Positions 9,008 through 17,678 are shown, numbered from the stretch's first letter. The stretch: 41,985 nt of DNA from Berkiella sp964502705 (GCA_964502705.1 CAZCXZ010000015.1:1-41985); one strand, 5' to 3'. Notes: generated by a model from the sequence alone, not told the origin. Numbers and translations are program-made.

Positions 9008-9386
9008 GTGGTTACAGCGATGGATCTTGATGCTTGTGGGATTCGCGTTATTTTGTTCGTTCTATGCGTTGCCTCTGCTCGGGGCAATTTGCTTTGTGCC
9101 AGCGATGTTATTTTATGGCCGCCACTGTTTGCAACAACACGCTTGGCGTAACTCAGAAAATGCCATTCTTGCGATGCATTATCTAGAAGATGCGCAATAT
9201 TGGACATTACATACTGCCAAGCAGCGATGGCGCGTTCGCTATAATGGCATGGCTTTTCGCAGCACCTACCTTTGTATTGCGACCTTTATCAGACTTAAAG
9301 ATAAGCGTAGTCTCACGGTTTTAATCCCAAAAGATGCAACCACACCGCAACAATACACGCCATTGCTAGCGAAGCTGTGGTTTTGA
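8970..9386 (+). CDS. ygfX: YgfX-like inner membrane protein (CptA family)
   Basis: This short protein (138 residues) has two closely spaced hydrophobic segments near residues 18-52 (ILMLVGFALFCSFYALPLLG and AICFVPAMLFYG), then a soluble domain with W-x-V/R-x-N-G and LLIPKD-like strands ending in LW. This is the architecture of YgfX/CptA, encoded with SdhE in E. coli and proposed there as the toxin-like partner of SdhE (CptB) acting on cytoskeletal proteins. The start overlaps sdhE by 38 bases; a later start is possible but would clip little. Assignment rests on topology and synteny rather than a strong motif. Confidence 0.72.
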   Translation: MNSGTSIILQPSKWLQRWILMLVGFALFCSFYALPLLGAICFVPAMLFYGRHCLQQHAWRNSENAILAMHYLEDAQYWTLHTAKQRWRVRYNGMAFRSTYLCIATFIRLKDKRSLTVLIPKDATTPQQYTPLLAKLWF

Positions 9387-9413
9387 CGGCATATAGATCC
9401 TGCGCTTGGAGCC

Positions 9414-9438
9414 GATAACCTAACCAATGGTGGTTATC
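9414..9438. repeat. inverted repeat just upstream of rpoE
   Basis: GATAACC (9414-9420) and GGTTATC (9432-9438) form a 7-base inverted repeat with an 11-base spacer, ending 19 bases before the rpoE ATG. It follows the ygfX stop closely. It may be a terminator or attenuator hairpin, or an operator; there is no T-run after it. Confidence 0.45.
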
Positions 9439-9457
9439 CGAATTTCTTTGAGGTGTC

Positions 9458-10060
9458 ATGCGCGAGCGTGTAGAGCCTGGTAAACGCATCAATGCTGATT
9501 CTGAACTTGTTGATCAAGTACGGCATGGCGATAAGCAAGCATTTGATTTATTGGTGCAAAAGTACCAATTCAAAATTTTGAAGCTTGTCAATCGGTATGT
9601 AAATGATCCGAGTGAAGCGATGGATGTTGCCCAAGAATCCTTTATTAAAGCCTATCGCGCGCTAGATAAATTTAGAGGCGACAGTGCTTTTTATACTTGG
9701 TTGTATCGCATAGCGATTAATACAGCCAAAAATCATGTGGTCTCGCAAAGCCGCCGTATCATCGAAACCGATGTTGAAACGGTTGATATGGAGCAAACGC
9801 TGACTAAAGCCAACCTAAAAGATTATTCCGCACCAGAAAAAATACTATTAGATGACGAAATTGAGCATGCAGTCTATGAAGTGATTGCGCATTTGCCTAA
9901 AGAATTGCGGACAGCCATTACCTTAAGAGAACTGGAAGGTATGAGTTATGAAGAAATAGCAGGTATCATGGCTTGCCCAGTGGGTACAGTTCGTTCTAGG
10001 ATATTCAGAGCACGCGAAGCCATTGAGAGACGGATCAAGCCACTATTGAATGAAACTTAA
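9458..10060 (+). CDS. rpoE: RNA polymerase sigma factor RpoE (ECF, sigma-E)
   Basis: This 200-residue ECF sigma factor has region 2 (FDLLVQKYQFKILKLVNRYV, DVAQESFIKAYRALDKFRGDSAFYTWLYRIAINTAKN) and region 4 (LPKELRTAITLRELEGMSYEEIAGIMACPVGTVRSRIFRARE), near identical in layout to RpoE/AlgU. It directs transcription for envelope stress. The ATG has GAGG about 5 bases upstream. rseA follows after 11 bases and mucD lies further downstream, the usual sigma-E cluster, here interrupted by an unrelated gene. Confidence 0.95.
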   Translation: MRERVEPGKRINADSELVDQVRHGDKQAFDLLVQKYQFKILKLVNRYVNDPSEAMDVAQESFIKAYRALDKFRGDSAFYTWLYRIAINTAKNHVVSQSRRIIETDVETVDMEQTLTKANLKDYSAPEKILLDDEIEHAVYEVIAHLPKELRTAITLRELEGMSYEEIAGIMACPVGTVRSRIFRAREAIERRIKPLLNET

Positions 10061-10071
10061 GGAGAAGTAAT

Positions 10072-10356
10072 ATGGTGTCAAAGGATGTTAATGACAATCA
10101 AGAGAGTCTTTTTGAGTCAATTTCTGCTTTAGTCGATAACGAATTATCTCCCTGTGAAGAATCCGCTTTAATGTCACAAATCAAAGCCGATGGAACCCTA
10201 TTAGAAAAATGGCGTCATTTTTATATTATTAAAGCCATTATGCGCAAACAAGTTAAATTGGGTTTAAGTACGGATGAGTTTGTGAGTAAAGTTATGGTGC
10301 ATTCAACAGGTGTCGCATTTGAAATGATCGAAGAAGGCAAGAAGCCCCAACACTAG
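10072..10356 (+). CDS. rseA: short anti-sigma-E factor, RseA/MucA N-terminal domain only
   Basis: The 94-residue product has the anti-sigma-E N-terminal fold signature: ESISALVDNELSPCEES, then LLEKWRHFYIIKAIMRKQ (W-x-x-Y/F-x-x-I-x-x-x-(L/M)-(R/K)). AAGGAGAAG sits just before its ATG. Typical RseA/MucA is about 190-215 residues, with a membrane helix and periplasmic domain cut by DegS/RseP. Here the frame stops soon after the sigma-binding domain, and none of the frames downstream of the stop encodes a membrane segment, so it is not a simple single frameshift. If complete, it would be a soluble cytoplasmic anti-sigma factor with a different release mechanism. Confidence 0.8.
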   Translation: MVSKDVNDNQESLFESISALVDNELSPCEESALMSQIKADGTLLEKWRHFYIIKAIMRKQVKLGLSTDEFVSKVMVHSTGVAFEMIEEGKKPQH

Positions 10357-10384
10357 CACGTCCATAAATGAAACCCCTGCATTC

Positions 10385-10401
10385 GCCATGCATAACATGG
10401 C
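10385..10401. terminator. possible terminator hairpin after rseA
   Basis: GCCATG, a 5-base loop and CATGGC, followed by a pyrimidine-rich stretch (CTTTCTCTTT). The stem is only 6 pairs and the T-run is broken, so termination is uncertain. It separates rpoE-rseA from the caspase-like gene. Confidence 0.35.
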
Positions 10402-10567
10402 AAATCTTTCTCTTTGTAAATATTTTTGTAATCATTTTTAATATTCGAAGTTAATTTGCTTGTTGTGAATTTACTCAGATGTTAATATTAAGTTTCATCA
10501 AAATAGTTAGAGTTATAGCTACCAAAATAATAAGCCCACAGCAAAATATTGATGGGCAGGGGCCAAG

Positions 10568-12244
10568 ATGCGCGCATTATTGCTTACTTCACAAATCGAA
10601 CTACCAGGCACTTCATTTAAACCCAAACACCATATCCATTATGACTATCACGCAAGTCAGAATGGATTATTATCTGGTTGTGATAAGTTACCAAATGATT
10701 TAAAAATTGATACGCTCTTATTTACGGGTACACATGGTAATTTTAATGGCACTGCGCGCTTAAATGGTATCCCCGAAGCGGACGTGGTTCGCTTAGCTGA
10801 TGGCTTGCAACGTAAAAACAAGAGTAGAGTTAAAAATATTGTCTTTGATTGTTGTGATAGCGCCTATTTCGTTCCACACTTTAATAATATTCTTGATGAC
10901 GAAGGTGTTGTGTATTGCAACCTTTCAGATGGTAGGCTGCATATTATTCTTGATTTTTTGAGTGACTATCAAACATATAAAAAACTTACCATAGGGATTG
11001 TACTTTTTAACATTGTTTCTACGATGGCAAAATCAGATGCTATTATTAAAAGTGACATGATAGATGACTATGTCATTTCTTATCCTGCGATTTATTTGAA
11101 AAAGAGCAATACCCTTTATTATCATGGGCAAGCCGATCAGCGTTTGATTGATAATTTAAAAAGTAAAAAGATAACTGTCGTAGAAATTCCCGTTCTTAAT
11201 GACTATTTAGATAAGCTTTTGCAATCTGAAACACCAATAGAAGAGGAACTTGATACACTAACGCTAACGAATAATGGCTTATCAGATTGGTATGATTTAA
11301 AGCAGAATTTGCTGCTACTTGAGGACAAACCAAGTGCATTTTCTGATACTGAACTCAAGATGAAGTTATTAGCTCTTTTTGAAAAGCATTTCAAAGATAA
11401 AGAAAAAATGTCGGTTGAGCAATATACGAAAATTCTTTTCCCTTTGGCTAAAAGGCTAGCGAAAGAGGGATTAAATCCGATTCGTATTTTAGCGATGGCA
11501 GCTTGTCAATACCGATTAGGTTATGAGAACGACGCAGATATTGATATATTTAGCGAAGCCATTTCACAAGTATTGCAAGTAGAATTTGCTACCAATTTAT
11601 TACAAATCGAATTAACCAGCGAATTAGAGAAAACACCTAAACCCACCGCATTGCAATTGAAAAACATTGAAGATCATTTGAGAAAATATGGCAAAGTGAT
11701 TTTAGGTGATAAATTTCTACAGCCATTAGAGTGCATTATCCAAAAAATATTACCAAAAGTGTCAGAAATTCCTAGTATGCAAGCGCGAAGTGAAAGCAAG
11801 CCAATAGATGTTAAAGCGCCGAGAGTAACAAAGCCTATTGAAATGAATTGGTTAAAAGCATTACTACGGGCGTCTTTCGCAGGCTTTATGTTGGCTATTT
11901 GCTTATATTTTGCGCCATTGGTGGGTATTTCACTTAGCTTCTATACCCTAGGTATAGCGGCAGTGGCATTTAGCTGCCTACACTTATTGATAGATATCCT
12001 TGTATTTAATACAAAAACAGATCGGTTAAATCACTACGTTAAAAATGACATTTCAACGATAAACGAAGAAAAGCTGAAGTGCTTTATGGAGGGGGCTTCT
12101 ACTACGCTTAGTAGCACGATGGCAGATACCTTCAATTATCGTACTTGGTTATACATGCAAGATTACTATGCAGGGATTGCAGCAACCCAGAGCAATCGCA
12201 GTGAATTAATTGAATCTGTACAAAAATGCCACTTAATACAATGA
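10568..12244 (+). CDS. putative caspase-like (clan CD) protein with C-terminal membrane hairpin
   Basis: This 558-residue protein has no recognised full-length family. The N-terminal domain (about 1-130) shows a clan CD cysteine-peptidase layout: a strand ending in LLFTGTHGNFNG with His56, then an amphipathic helix, then IVFDCCDSA with Cys95/Cys96, fitting the h-h-h-D-x-C-x-S pattern of caspase/CHAT-type enzymes. A largely helical middle follows (230-400). Two hydrophobic segments, about 432-453 and 456-480, would anchor the C-terminal part. There is no N-terminal signal peptide. The DNA is AT-richer than rpoE or mucD around it. The gene splits the sigma-E cluster. An effector or toxin-like role is inferred; no substrate or secretion signal is proven. 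Confidence 0.6.
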   Translation: MRALLLTSQIELPGTSFKPKHHIHYDYHASQNGLLSGCDKLPNDLKIDTLLFTGTHGNFNGTARLNGIPEADVVRLADGLQRKNKSRVKNIVFDCCDSAYFVPHFNNILDDEGVVYCNLSDGRLHIILDFLSDYQTYKKLTIGIVLFNIVSTMAKSDAIIKSDMIDDYVISYPAIYLKKSNTLYYHGQADQRLIDNLKSKKITVVEIPVLNDYLDKLLQSETPIEEELDTLTLTNNGLSDWYDLKQNLLLLEDKPSAFSDTELKMKLLALFEKHFKDKEKMSVEQYTKILFPLAKRLAKEGLNPIRILAMAACQYRLGYENDADIDIFSEAISQVLQVEFATNLLQIELTSELEKTPKPTALQLKNIEDHLRKYGKVILGDKFLQPLECIIQKILPKVSEIPSMQARSESKPIDVKAPRVTKPIEMNWLKALLRASFAGFMLAICLYFAPLVGISLSFYTLGIAAVAFSCLHLLIDILVFNTKTDRLNHYVKNDISTINEEKLKCFMEGASTTLSSTMADTFNYRTWLYMQDYYAGIAATQSNRSELIESVQKCHLIQ

Positions 12245-12277
12245 AGTACACGCATCAATGCCTGCTATTTAGCATTT

Positions 12278-12300
12278 AGGGCATATATCCAGCCCTTTTT
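12278..12300 (+). terminator. candidate rho-independent terminator after the caspase-like gene
   Basis: AGGGC (12278-12282) and GCCCT (12292-12296) form a short stem with a 9-base loop, and the stem runs straight into TTTTT. The stem is weak, but position and T-run fit. Confidence 0.45.
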
Positions 12301-12346
12301 CCCTCAAAACTGAATATACGTGTTGTTTATTTAACTAACATGCGAG

Positions 12347-12355
12347 TGATATAAT
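12347..12355 (+). promoter_or_regulatory. extended -10 promoter candidate for mucD
   Basis: TGATATAAT is a TGn-TATAAT extended -10 element, 90 bases before the mucD start. No -35 box stands at standard spacing, which extended -10 promoters can tolerate. It implies that mucD has its own sigma-70 promoter. Confidence 0.45.
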
Positions 12356-12445
12356 AGGTCATTGGAACCTATTACACACTTTTGAATGGAATCCACAAAA
12401 CAACAATGATAAATGCTGTTCCCGGGGGAGCAGGTGGAGATAACC

Positions 12446-13867
12446 ATGAATCATTTATATAAACCGCGTTTTGCGGCAACCGCTCTACTATTTGGCTCCG
12501 TTTTTTTTGCACAAACTGTATTGGCAACGAATCCTGATTTTTCCCCTATTGTTGATAAAGCGGGCAAGTCCGTTGTAAATGTTATTACCACTAAAGATGA
12601 GCCTACGAAATTGGTTCCAGACAATGTACGTCAGGATCTAGAAGGCACACCGTTAATGGAACTTTTAAAACAAATGTATGGTGAAAAATTAGAAGAAAAA
12701 TTGTCAGGCAAAGGCCCAAGCTTGGGTTCTGGCTCTATTATCTCCGCTGATGGCTATGTGGTGACGAATTTCCATGTCGTTGAAGGCGCTAACAAAATTG
12801 TTATACGCCTAAAAGATAGAAGAGAATATCCTGCTGTGTTAGTGGGTAGCGATGGCGGTACAGATCTTGCGTTATTAAAAATTGAAGCTGAAGATTTGCC
12901 ATTTTTGCCCTATTCAGACCCAAATTCAGTCAAAGTAGGCCAATGGGTGATTGCCATTGGTGCACCATTTGGTTTTGAAAATTCCGTAACGGTGGGTGTT
13001 ATCAGTGCTTTAGGAAGGAGCCTTGGCCAAGAACGTTATGTGCCTTTTTTACAAACCGATGCGGCAATTAACCCTGGTAACAGTGGTGGACCCTTATTGA
13101 ATGAAAAAGGTGAGCTCGTGGGGATCAACTCACAAATTGTCAGTGAATCAGGTAATTATGCCGGATTGTCATTTGCTGTTCCTGTGGATGTGGTAAAAAA
13201 TGTCGTTGATCAATTAAAAACCCGAGGCTCAGTAGCAAGAGGATGGTTAGGTCTTGCTTTCCAAGACTTAGATCGTGGACTTGCTGATTCATTTGGCCTT
13301 AAAACAGCCAAAGGGGCCTTAATTTCAAAAGTATTGCCTAATAGCCCTGCTTCGAAAGTGGGTATCAAAGAAGGCGACGTGATCACTGAATTCAATGGTC
13401 ATGAAATTATCAAAGCAACGGATTTACCACCTATTGTCGGCCTTTTGTCAATTAATACCGAAGTCCCAATGAAAGTGATCCGTAATCAAAAGGAAATTGA
13501 GGTAGCTATTGTTCTCAGCAAATATAGCCAACCTGAAAAATCAGAAGGTATTGGTAAAAAAGTATCGATGGGTAGCAAATTAGATGAGCTACAAAAAGGG
13601 ATCACCGTGCGCGATTTAGAAGAGTATGAGCATGGCGCTTTGGCTAAAGATCAAACCGGTGTAGCGGTGGTATATGCCTCAGCGAAGCCTTGGATCGGCT
13701 CAGGTTTACGTCGAGGCGATATCATCGTGTCAGTGGACAGCAAACAGATCGATAACGCGAACGACTTCTACAAAATGATGCGCGAAGCAAATAAAGAAAA
13801 TAAAAGCATCCCGCTGCTAGTTGTTAGACCTGGGGAGATGCAGCATTATATTTCAGTTAAGTTCTGA
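12446..13867 (+). CDS. mucD: periplasmic serine endoprotease DegP/MucD (Do family)
   Basis: This HtrA-type protease and chaperone degrades misfolded envelope proteins. ATG 12446 is chosen because GGTGGAG precedes it and it yields a clean signal peptide (basic MNHLYKPR, hydrophobic core, cleavage near VLA-TNP about residue 27); the upstream ATG 12413 would add 11 residues before the signal. The 473-residue protein has the trypsin-like triad His110 (TNFHVVEG), Asp140 (GGTDLALLKI) and Ser213 (NPGNSGGPLL), then two PDZ domains (about 275-360 and 385-473). It is the distal gene of the rpoE-rseA cluster, as in Pseudomonas algU-mucD, but separated by the caspase-like gene and its own promoter. Confidence 0.93.
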   Translation: MNHLYKPRFAATALLFGSVFFAQTVLATNPDFSPIVDKAGKSVVNVITTKDEPTKLVPDNVRQDLEGTPLMELLKQMYGEKLEEKLSGKGPSLGSGSIISADGYVVTNFHVVEGANKIVIRLKDRREYPAVLVGSDGGTDLALLKIEAEDLPFLPYSDPNSVKVGQWVIAIGAPFGFENSVTVGVISALGRSLGQERYVPFLQTDAAINPGNSGGPLLNEKGELVGINSQIVSESGNYAGLSFAVPVDVVKNVVDQLKTRGSVARGWLGLAFQDLDRGLADSFGLKTAKGALISKVLPNSPASKVGIKEGDVITEFNGHEIIKATDLPPIVGLLSINTEVPMKVIRNQKEIEVAIVLSKYSQPEKSEGIGKKVSMGSKLDELQKGITVRDLEEYEHGALAKDQTGVAVVYASAKPWIGSGLRRGDIIVSVDSKQIDNANDFYKMMREANKENKSIPLLVVRPGEMQHYISVKF

Positions 13868-13903
13868 AACTAACATTTTGTGGTGCCCGTCATGCCATTA
13901 AAT

Positions 13904-13923
13904 GGCCGACACGGAGGTCGGCC
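13904..13923. repeat. half copy of the small palindromic repeat (R3)
   Basis: GGCCGAC-acggag-GTCGGCC followed by ACTACGG matches the right-hand hairpin of R2 and R4. The left half is missing or badly decayed. It lies between mucD and lepA. Confidence 0.7.
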
Positions 13924-14016
13924 ACTACGGCTTAATTAGATTAATCACTAGCTCATTTCTCGCGTGTTGCGTAAAATACAGCCTGATCTGGATATAAGGA
14001 GCCTACGGCTGTAGTT

Positions 14017-15822
14017 ATGGAGCATATAAGAAACTTCTCAATCATTGCTCACATTGATCATGGTAAATCAACGCTTTCTGACCGTTTAATCCAATTTTGT
14101 GGCGGTTTAACGGCGCGCGAGATGCAAGAGCAGGTACTGGATTCGATGGATATCGAGCGCGAAAGGGGTATTACCATCAAAGCCCAGAGCGTAACCCTTA
14201 CCTATAAAGCAAAAAATAATGTAGAATATCAACTTAATTTTATTGATACCCCAGGCCACGTGGATTTCTCCTATGAGGTATCCCGTTCGCTCGCAGCCTG
14301 TGAAGGCGCACTCTTGGTGGTTGATGCGGCGCAAGGGGTTGAGGCGCAAACCGTTGCCAACTGTTATACGGCGCTTGAGCAAGGCTTGGAAGTGATACCG
14401 GTCTTAAACAAGATCGACTTGCCTCAGGCCGATCCCGATAGGATCAGTCATGAGATTGAAGAAATTATCGGCATAGATGCAACCGATGCTTTGCAAGTCA
14501 GCGCTAAAGCAGGACTTGGCATCAGTGAGCTATTGGAGAGTTTAATTCTACGGATCCCTCCCCCTAAAGGGGAGCCAGAAGGTCCGCTACAAGCCTTGAT
14601 TATCGATTCATGGTTTGACAGTTATTTAGGGGTTGTATCGCTGGTTCGAATTAAAAATGGCGAACTCAAGAAAGGCGATAAAATTAAAATGATGTCCAGT
14701 GGTCGTGATTTCGTGGTTGATCACGTCGGTATCTTTACACCGAAGAAGGCATTTAAAGACACCTTAAAAACTGGCGAAGTGGGTTTTATGGTTGCCGGCA
14801 TTAAAGCGATTGATGGTGCACCAGTAGGTGACACGATTACGCATGTGAAAAATGCGGCTGAAAAACCGTTGCCAGGTTTTACCAAAGTGCAACCCAAAGT
14901 CTATGCTGGATTGTTCCCGGTAAGTTCGGATGATTTTGAAGCGTTTCGTGAAGCACTTGCAAAGTTAAATTTAAACGATGCGTCATTGTTTTACGAACCA
15001 GAAAATTCACAAGCCTTAGGGTTTGGTTTCCGTTGCGGCTTTTTAGGTATGCTGCATATGGAAATCATTCAAGAGCGTCTTGAGCGTGAATACGATCTTG
15101 ATTTGATTACCACAGCGCCTACGGTAGTTTATGAAATCGTGAAAAAAGGCGGCGATGTGGTGAGGATTGATAATCCGGCAAAATTGCCTGATCCAAGCCA
15201 AATAGAAGAAATGCGTGAACCGATAGTGGAAGCCCACATCCTTGTTCCGCAAGAGTATTTAGGTAATGTGATCACGTTATGTATTGAAAAGCGTGGTGTG
15301 CAAACCAAAATGCTGTATTTGGGATCGCAAGTTTCATTAACTTACGAAATCCCCATGAACGAAGTGGTATTAGACTTTTTCGATAAATTGAAATCGGTGA
15401 GCCGCGGTTATGCGTCATTAGACTATAACTTAAAGCATTTCCAAGCAGCCAATTTGGTTAAAATGGATATTTTAATCAATTCTGATCCGGTTGATGCCTT
15501 ATCGATTATTGTGCATAGAGATAATGCTTATGCGCGCGGTAGAGATATAACGAACAAAATGAAGGAGTTGATCCCAAGGCAAATGTTTGATGTTGCTATT
15601 CAAGCGGCGCTTGGTGGGCAGATTATTGCCAGAACCAGTGTTAAAGCGTTGCGTAAAAATGTGACAGCCAAATGTTATGGGGGCGACGTTTCACGTAAAC
15701 GCAAATTGTTGGATAAACAAAAGCGCGGTAAAAAGCGCATGAAACAAGTGGGCTCAGTGGAAATTCCGCAAGAAGCGTTTTTAGCTATTTTACAAGTATC
15801 AGACAGTAAGGACAAAAAATAA
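14017..15822 (+). CDS. lepA: elongation factor 4 (back-translocating GTPase LepA)
   Basis: EF4 is a ribosome-associated GTPase. The 601-residue product starts MEHIRNFSIIAHIDHGKSTLSDR (P-loop AHIDHGKS), then RGITIKAQ, DTPGHVDF and NKIDLP as G-domain motifs. It has the LepA-specific C-terminal domain (AALGGQIIARTSVKALRKNVTAKCYGGDVSRKRKLL). Length equals the family norm (about 600). Its TAA overlaps the lepB ATG (TAATG), giving the conserved lepA-lepB pair. Confidence 0.97.
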   Translation: MEHIRNFSIIAHIDHGKSTLSDRLIQFCGGLTAREMQEQVLDSMDIERERGITIKAQSVTLTYKAKNNVEYQLNFIDTPGHVDFSYEVSRSLAACEGALLVVDAAQGVEAQTVANCYTALEQGLEVIPVLNKIDLPQADPDRISHEIEEIIGIDATDALQVSAKAGLGISELLESLILRIPPPKGEPEGPLQALIIDSWFDSYLGVVSLVRIKNGELKKGDKIKMMSSGRDFVVDHVGIFTPKKAFKDTLKTGEVGFMVAGIKAIDGAPVGDTITHVKNAAEKPLPGFTKVQPKVYAGLFPVSSDDFEAFREALAKLNLNDASLFYEPENSQALGFGFRCGFLGMLHMEIIQERLEREYDLDLITTAPTVVYEIVKKGGDVVRIDNPAKLPDPSQIEEMREPIVEAHILVPQEYLGNVITLCIEKRGVQTKMLYLGSQVSLTYEIPMNEVVLDFFDKLKSVSRGYASLDYNLKHFQAANLVKMDILINSDPVDALSIIVHRDNAYARGRDITNKMKELIPRQMFDVAIQAALGGQIIARTSVKALRKNVTAKCYGGDVSRKRKLLDKQKRGKKRMKQVGSVEIPQEAFLAILQVSDSKDKK

Positions 15823-16616
15823 TGCCGGTGTATATGGATTTTTCGGCCATGCTGACTATCGCAACTGCTGTGACAGGTGTGATATGGGCCATTGATGTTT
15901 TATTTTTCAAGAAAAAGCGTTTAGAGAGAAACAATGAAACAGAAGATACGCATGAGCCAAAAATTGCAGAGTATGCCCGATCATTTTTTCCAATTTTATT
16001 GATTGTGCTTATTTTGCGTTCATTTATTGCCGAACCGTTTAGGATCCCTTCAGGTTCAATGAAACCGACCTTATTGGAAGGTGATTTTATTCTGGTTAAT
16101 AAATTTTGTTTTGGTTTCCGATTACCTGTTACGGGTACGAAAGTGGTTGAAATGGGTGAGCCACAACGTGGTGATATTTTGGTTTTCCGTTACCCCAAAA
16201 ATACCTCAATTGATTTTATCAAACGTGTGGTAGGGGTACCGGGTGACAAAATTAGCTATAAAGACAAGGTACTTTATTTAAATGGCGAAGCTGTATCACA
16301 AGAGTTTACTGGTAAAGTACAAGATACCGATGTCTATGGGCAAACACGTTTAGTAAAGCAATTCAAAGAAATGCTGCCAAATAAACCACATGCCATATTT
16401 GTGCACCCGGTTGAAGGTCGCGCTTTAGATGAAATCATCGTGCCTGAAGGTAAGTATTTTGTCATGGGTGATAACCGCGATAATAGCGAAGATAGTCGAG
16501 TTTGGGGCTTCGTACCAGAAGAGCTGATTTTGGGCAAAGCCTTTTTTACGTGGTTAAGTTGGGATGGAAAATCGAAAGATATCCGTTGGTCAAGGATTGG
16601 TCAAAAAATTGATTAG
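15822..16616 (+). CDS. lepB: signal peptidase I
   Basis: LepB removes signal peptides from exported proteins at the inner membrane. The 264-residue protein has two membrane segments (about 8-28 and 53-70), catalytic Ser79 in PSGSMKPTLLEGD, Lys134 in DFIKRVVGVPGDK, and box E MGDNRDNSEDSR. It is a little shorter than E. coli LepB (324), as in many gammaproteobacteria. It is translationally coupled to lepA by TAATG. Confidence 0.96.
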   Translation: MPVYMDFSAMLTIATAVTGVIWAIDVLFFKKKRLERNNETEDTHEPKIAEYARSFFPILLIVLILRSFIAEPFRIPSGSMKPTLLEGDFILVNKFCFGFRLPVTGTKVVEMGEPQRGDILVFRYPKNTSIDFIKRVVGVPGDKISYKDKVLYLNGEAVSQEFTGKVQDTDVYGQTRLVKQFKEMLPNKPHAIFVHPVEGRALDEIIVPEGKYFVMGDNRDNSEDSRVWGFVPEELILGKAFFTWLSWDGKSKDIRWSRIGQKID

Positions 16617-16626
16617 GGAAAATACC

Positions 16627-16998
16627 ATGTTGAAACCCTTAATGCGTCAGCGCGGTATGTCCGTGCTCGGAATGATGGTTACTATTTTTATCATTATTTT
16701 TGCCGTGTTGTTAGTGATTAAAGCACTACCACCTTATATGCAGGCGTATGCTGTTAGAGAGGCGCTTAATGATATCGCGAAAGAGCCAAATGCTGCCCAG
16801 ATGGGTAAAGGCAAAATAAAGGACAAACTCGAGCGACGTTTACAAGTTGACGGCATTAACGCAGCCATTACTGATAACTTAGTGATTGATAAGCAAGATG
16901 GCAAAGTGCTGATTGTTTTAAAATACGAAAAGCGCGTTGCTGTGATTGGAAATATTGATTTTGTATTTAAATTTGATGAGCAGGTGAAAGTCGAGTGA
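16627..16998 (+). CDS. DUF4845 membrane protein
   Basis: A 123-residue protein with one N-terminal membrane helix (RGMSVLGMMVTIFIIIFAVLLVIKALPPYM) and a small extracytoplasmic domain. DUF4845 proteins occupy exactly this slot between lepB and rnc in many gammaproteobacteria; their function is unknown. The N-terminus resembles a type IV pilin leader but lacks the Glu at +5. The start is ATG 16627, with AGGGA upstream, rather than the frame from 16564 that would lie inside lepB. It overlaps rnc by 4 bases. Confidence 0.85.
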   Translation: MLKPLMRQRGMSVLGMMVTIFIIIFAVLLVIKALPPYMQAYAVREALNDIAKEPNAAQMGKGKIKDKLERRLQVDGINAAITDNLVIDKQDGKVLIVLKYEKRVAVIGNIDFVFKFDEQVKVE

Positions 16999-17678
16999 GT
17001 TTGCCCTTAAGGCTCGAACTGTTAGAGCGTTCTTTACAATATGAATTTCAAGATAAAGCACTATTAAAGCGTGCTTTGACACACAAAAGTGCTCATCATC
17101 AGCACAATGAACGTCTTGAGTTTTTAGGTGATGCCATTTTAAATTGCGCTGTTGCTGATTTGTTGTTTTCGCAATTCCAAAATGCAACCGAGGGTGAGCT
17201 AACACGTGCTCGTGCCAGCTTGGTGAATCAAAGTACTTTAGCTGAAATCGCGCATGAGAAATCACTGGGCGATTATTTGTGCTTAGGGATGGGTGAGCAG
17301 AAAAGCGGTGGGTTTCGCCGTGACTCGATACTGGCTGACGCTTTAGAAGCAATCTTAGGTGCCATTTATTTAGATATGGGATTTTTGACGGCACATGACA
17401 CGGTTCAGAAATGGTTTCAGAGTCGTTTGGCCATTTTAAAGCCGGAAGAACAAGAAAAAGATCCTAAAACGCAGTTGCAAGAGTGGCTACAAGCTAACCA
17501 AAAACCACTACCCCGTTATCAGGTAGTCTCGATGGTTGGCGAACCGCATGCGCAAATATTTACCGTAAAATGTGAGATAGCGGAATTATCTCTTTTAGTT
17601 GAAGGGCAGGGAACAAGTCGCCGTATTGCAGAACAAAGGTGCGCCCGTAAAATGTTGGAGAAAATAAATGCTAAATGA
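16995..17678 (+). CDS. rnc: ribonuclease III
   Basis: RNase III cuts double-stranded RNA in rRNA processing and mRNA decay. The 227-residue product has the signature NERLEFLGDA with metal ligands Glu39, Glu42 and Asp46, plus Asp115 and Glu118 in DALEAILGA, and a C-terminal dsRNA-binding domain (about 155-225, DPKTQLQEWLQ onward). The start is GTG 16995, overlapping the DUF4845 stop as GTGA. Its 3' end overlaps the era start by 11 bases, so rnc and era are tightly coupled. Confidence 0.96.
   Translation: MSLPLRLELLERSLQYEFQDKALLKRALTHKSAHHQHNERLEFLGDAILNCAVADLLFSQFQNATEGELTRARASLVNQSTLAEIAHEKSLGDYLCLGMGEQKSGGFRRDSILADALEAILGAIYLDMGFLTAHDTVQKWFQSRLAILKPEEQEKDPKTQLQEWLQANQKPLPRYQVVSMVGEPHAQIFTVKCEIAELSLLVEGQGTSRRIAEQRCARKMLEKINAK

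Noticed and set aside
10479..10703. A 74-codon open frame overlapping the 5' end of the caspase-like gene
   Set aside because: It overlaps the better-supported frame from 10568, has no ribosome site and no coding character.
12363..12397. GGAACC upstream of mucD as a sigma-E -35 element
   Set aside because: No sigma-E -10 (TCAAA-like) stands at the required 15-17 base spacing; the extended -10 at 12347-12355 is a better promoter candidate.
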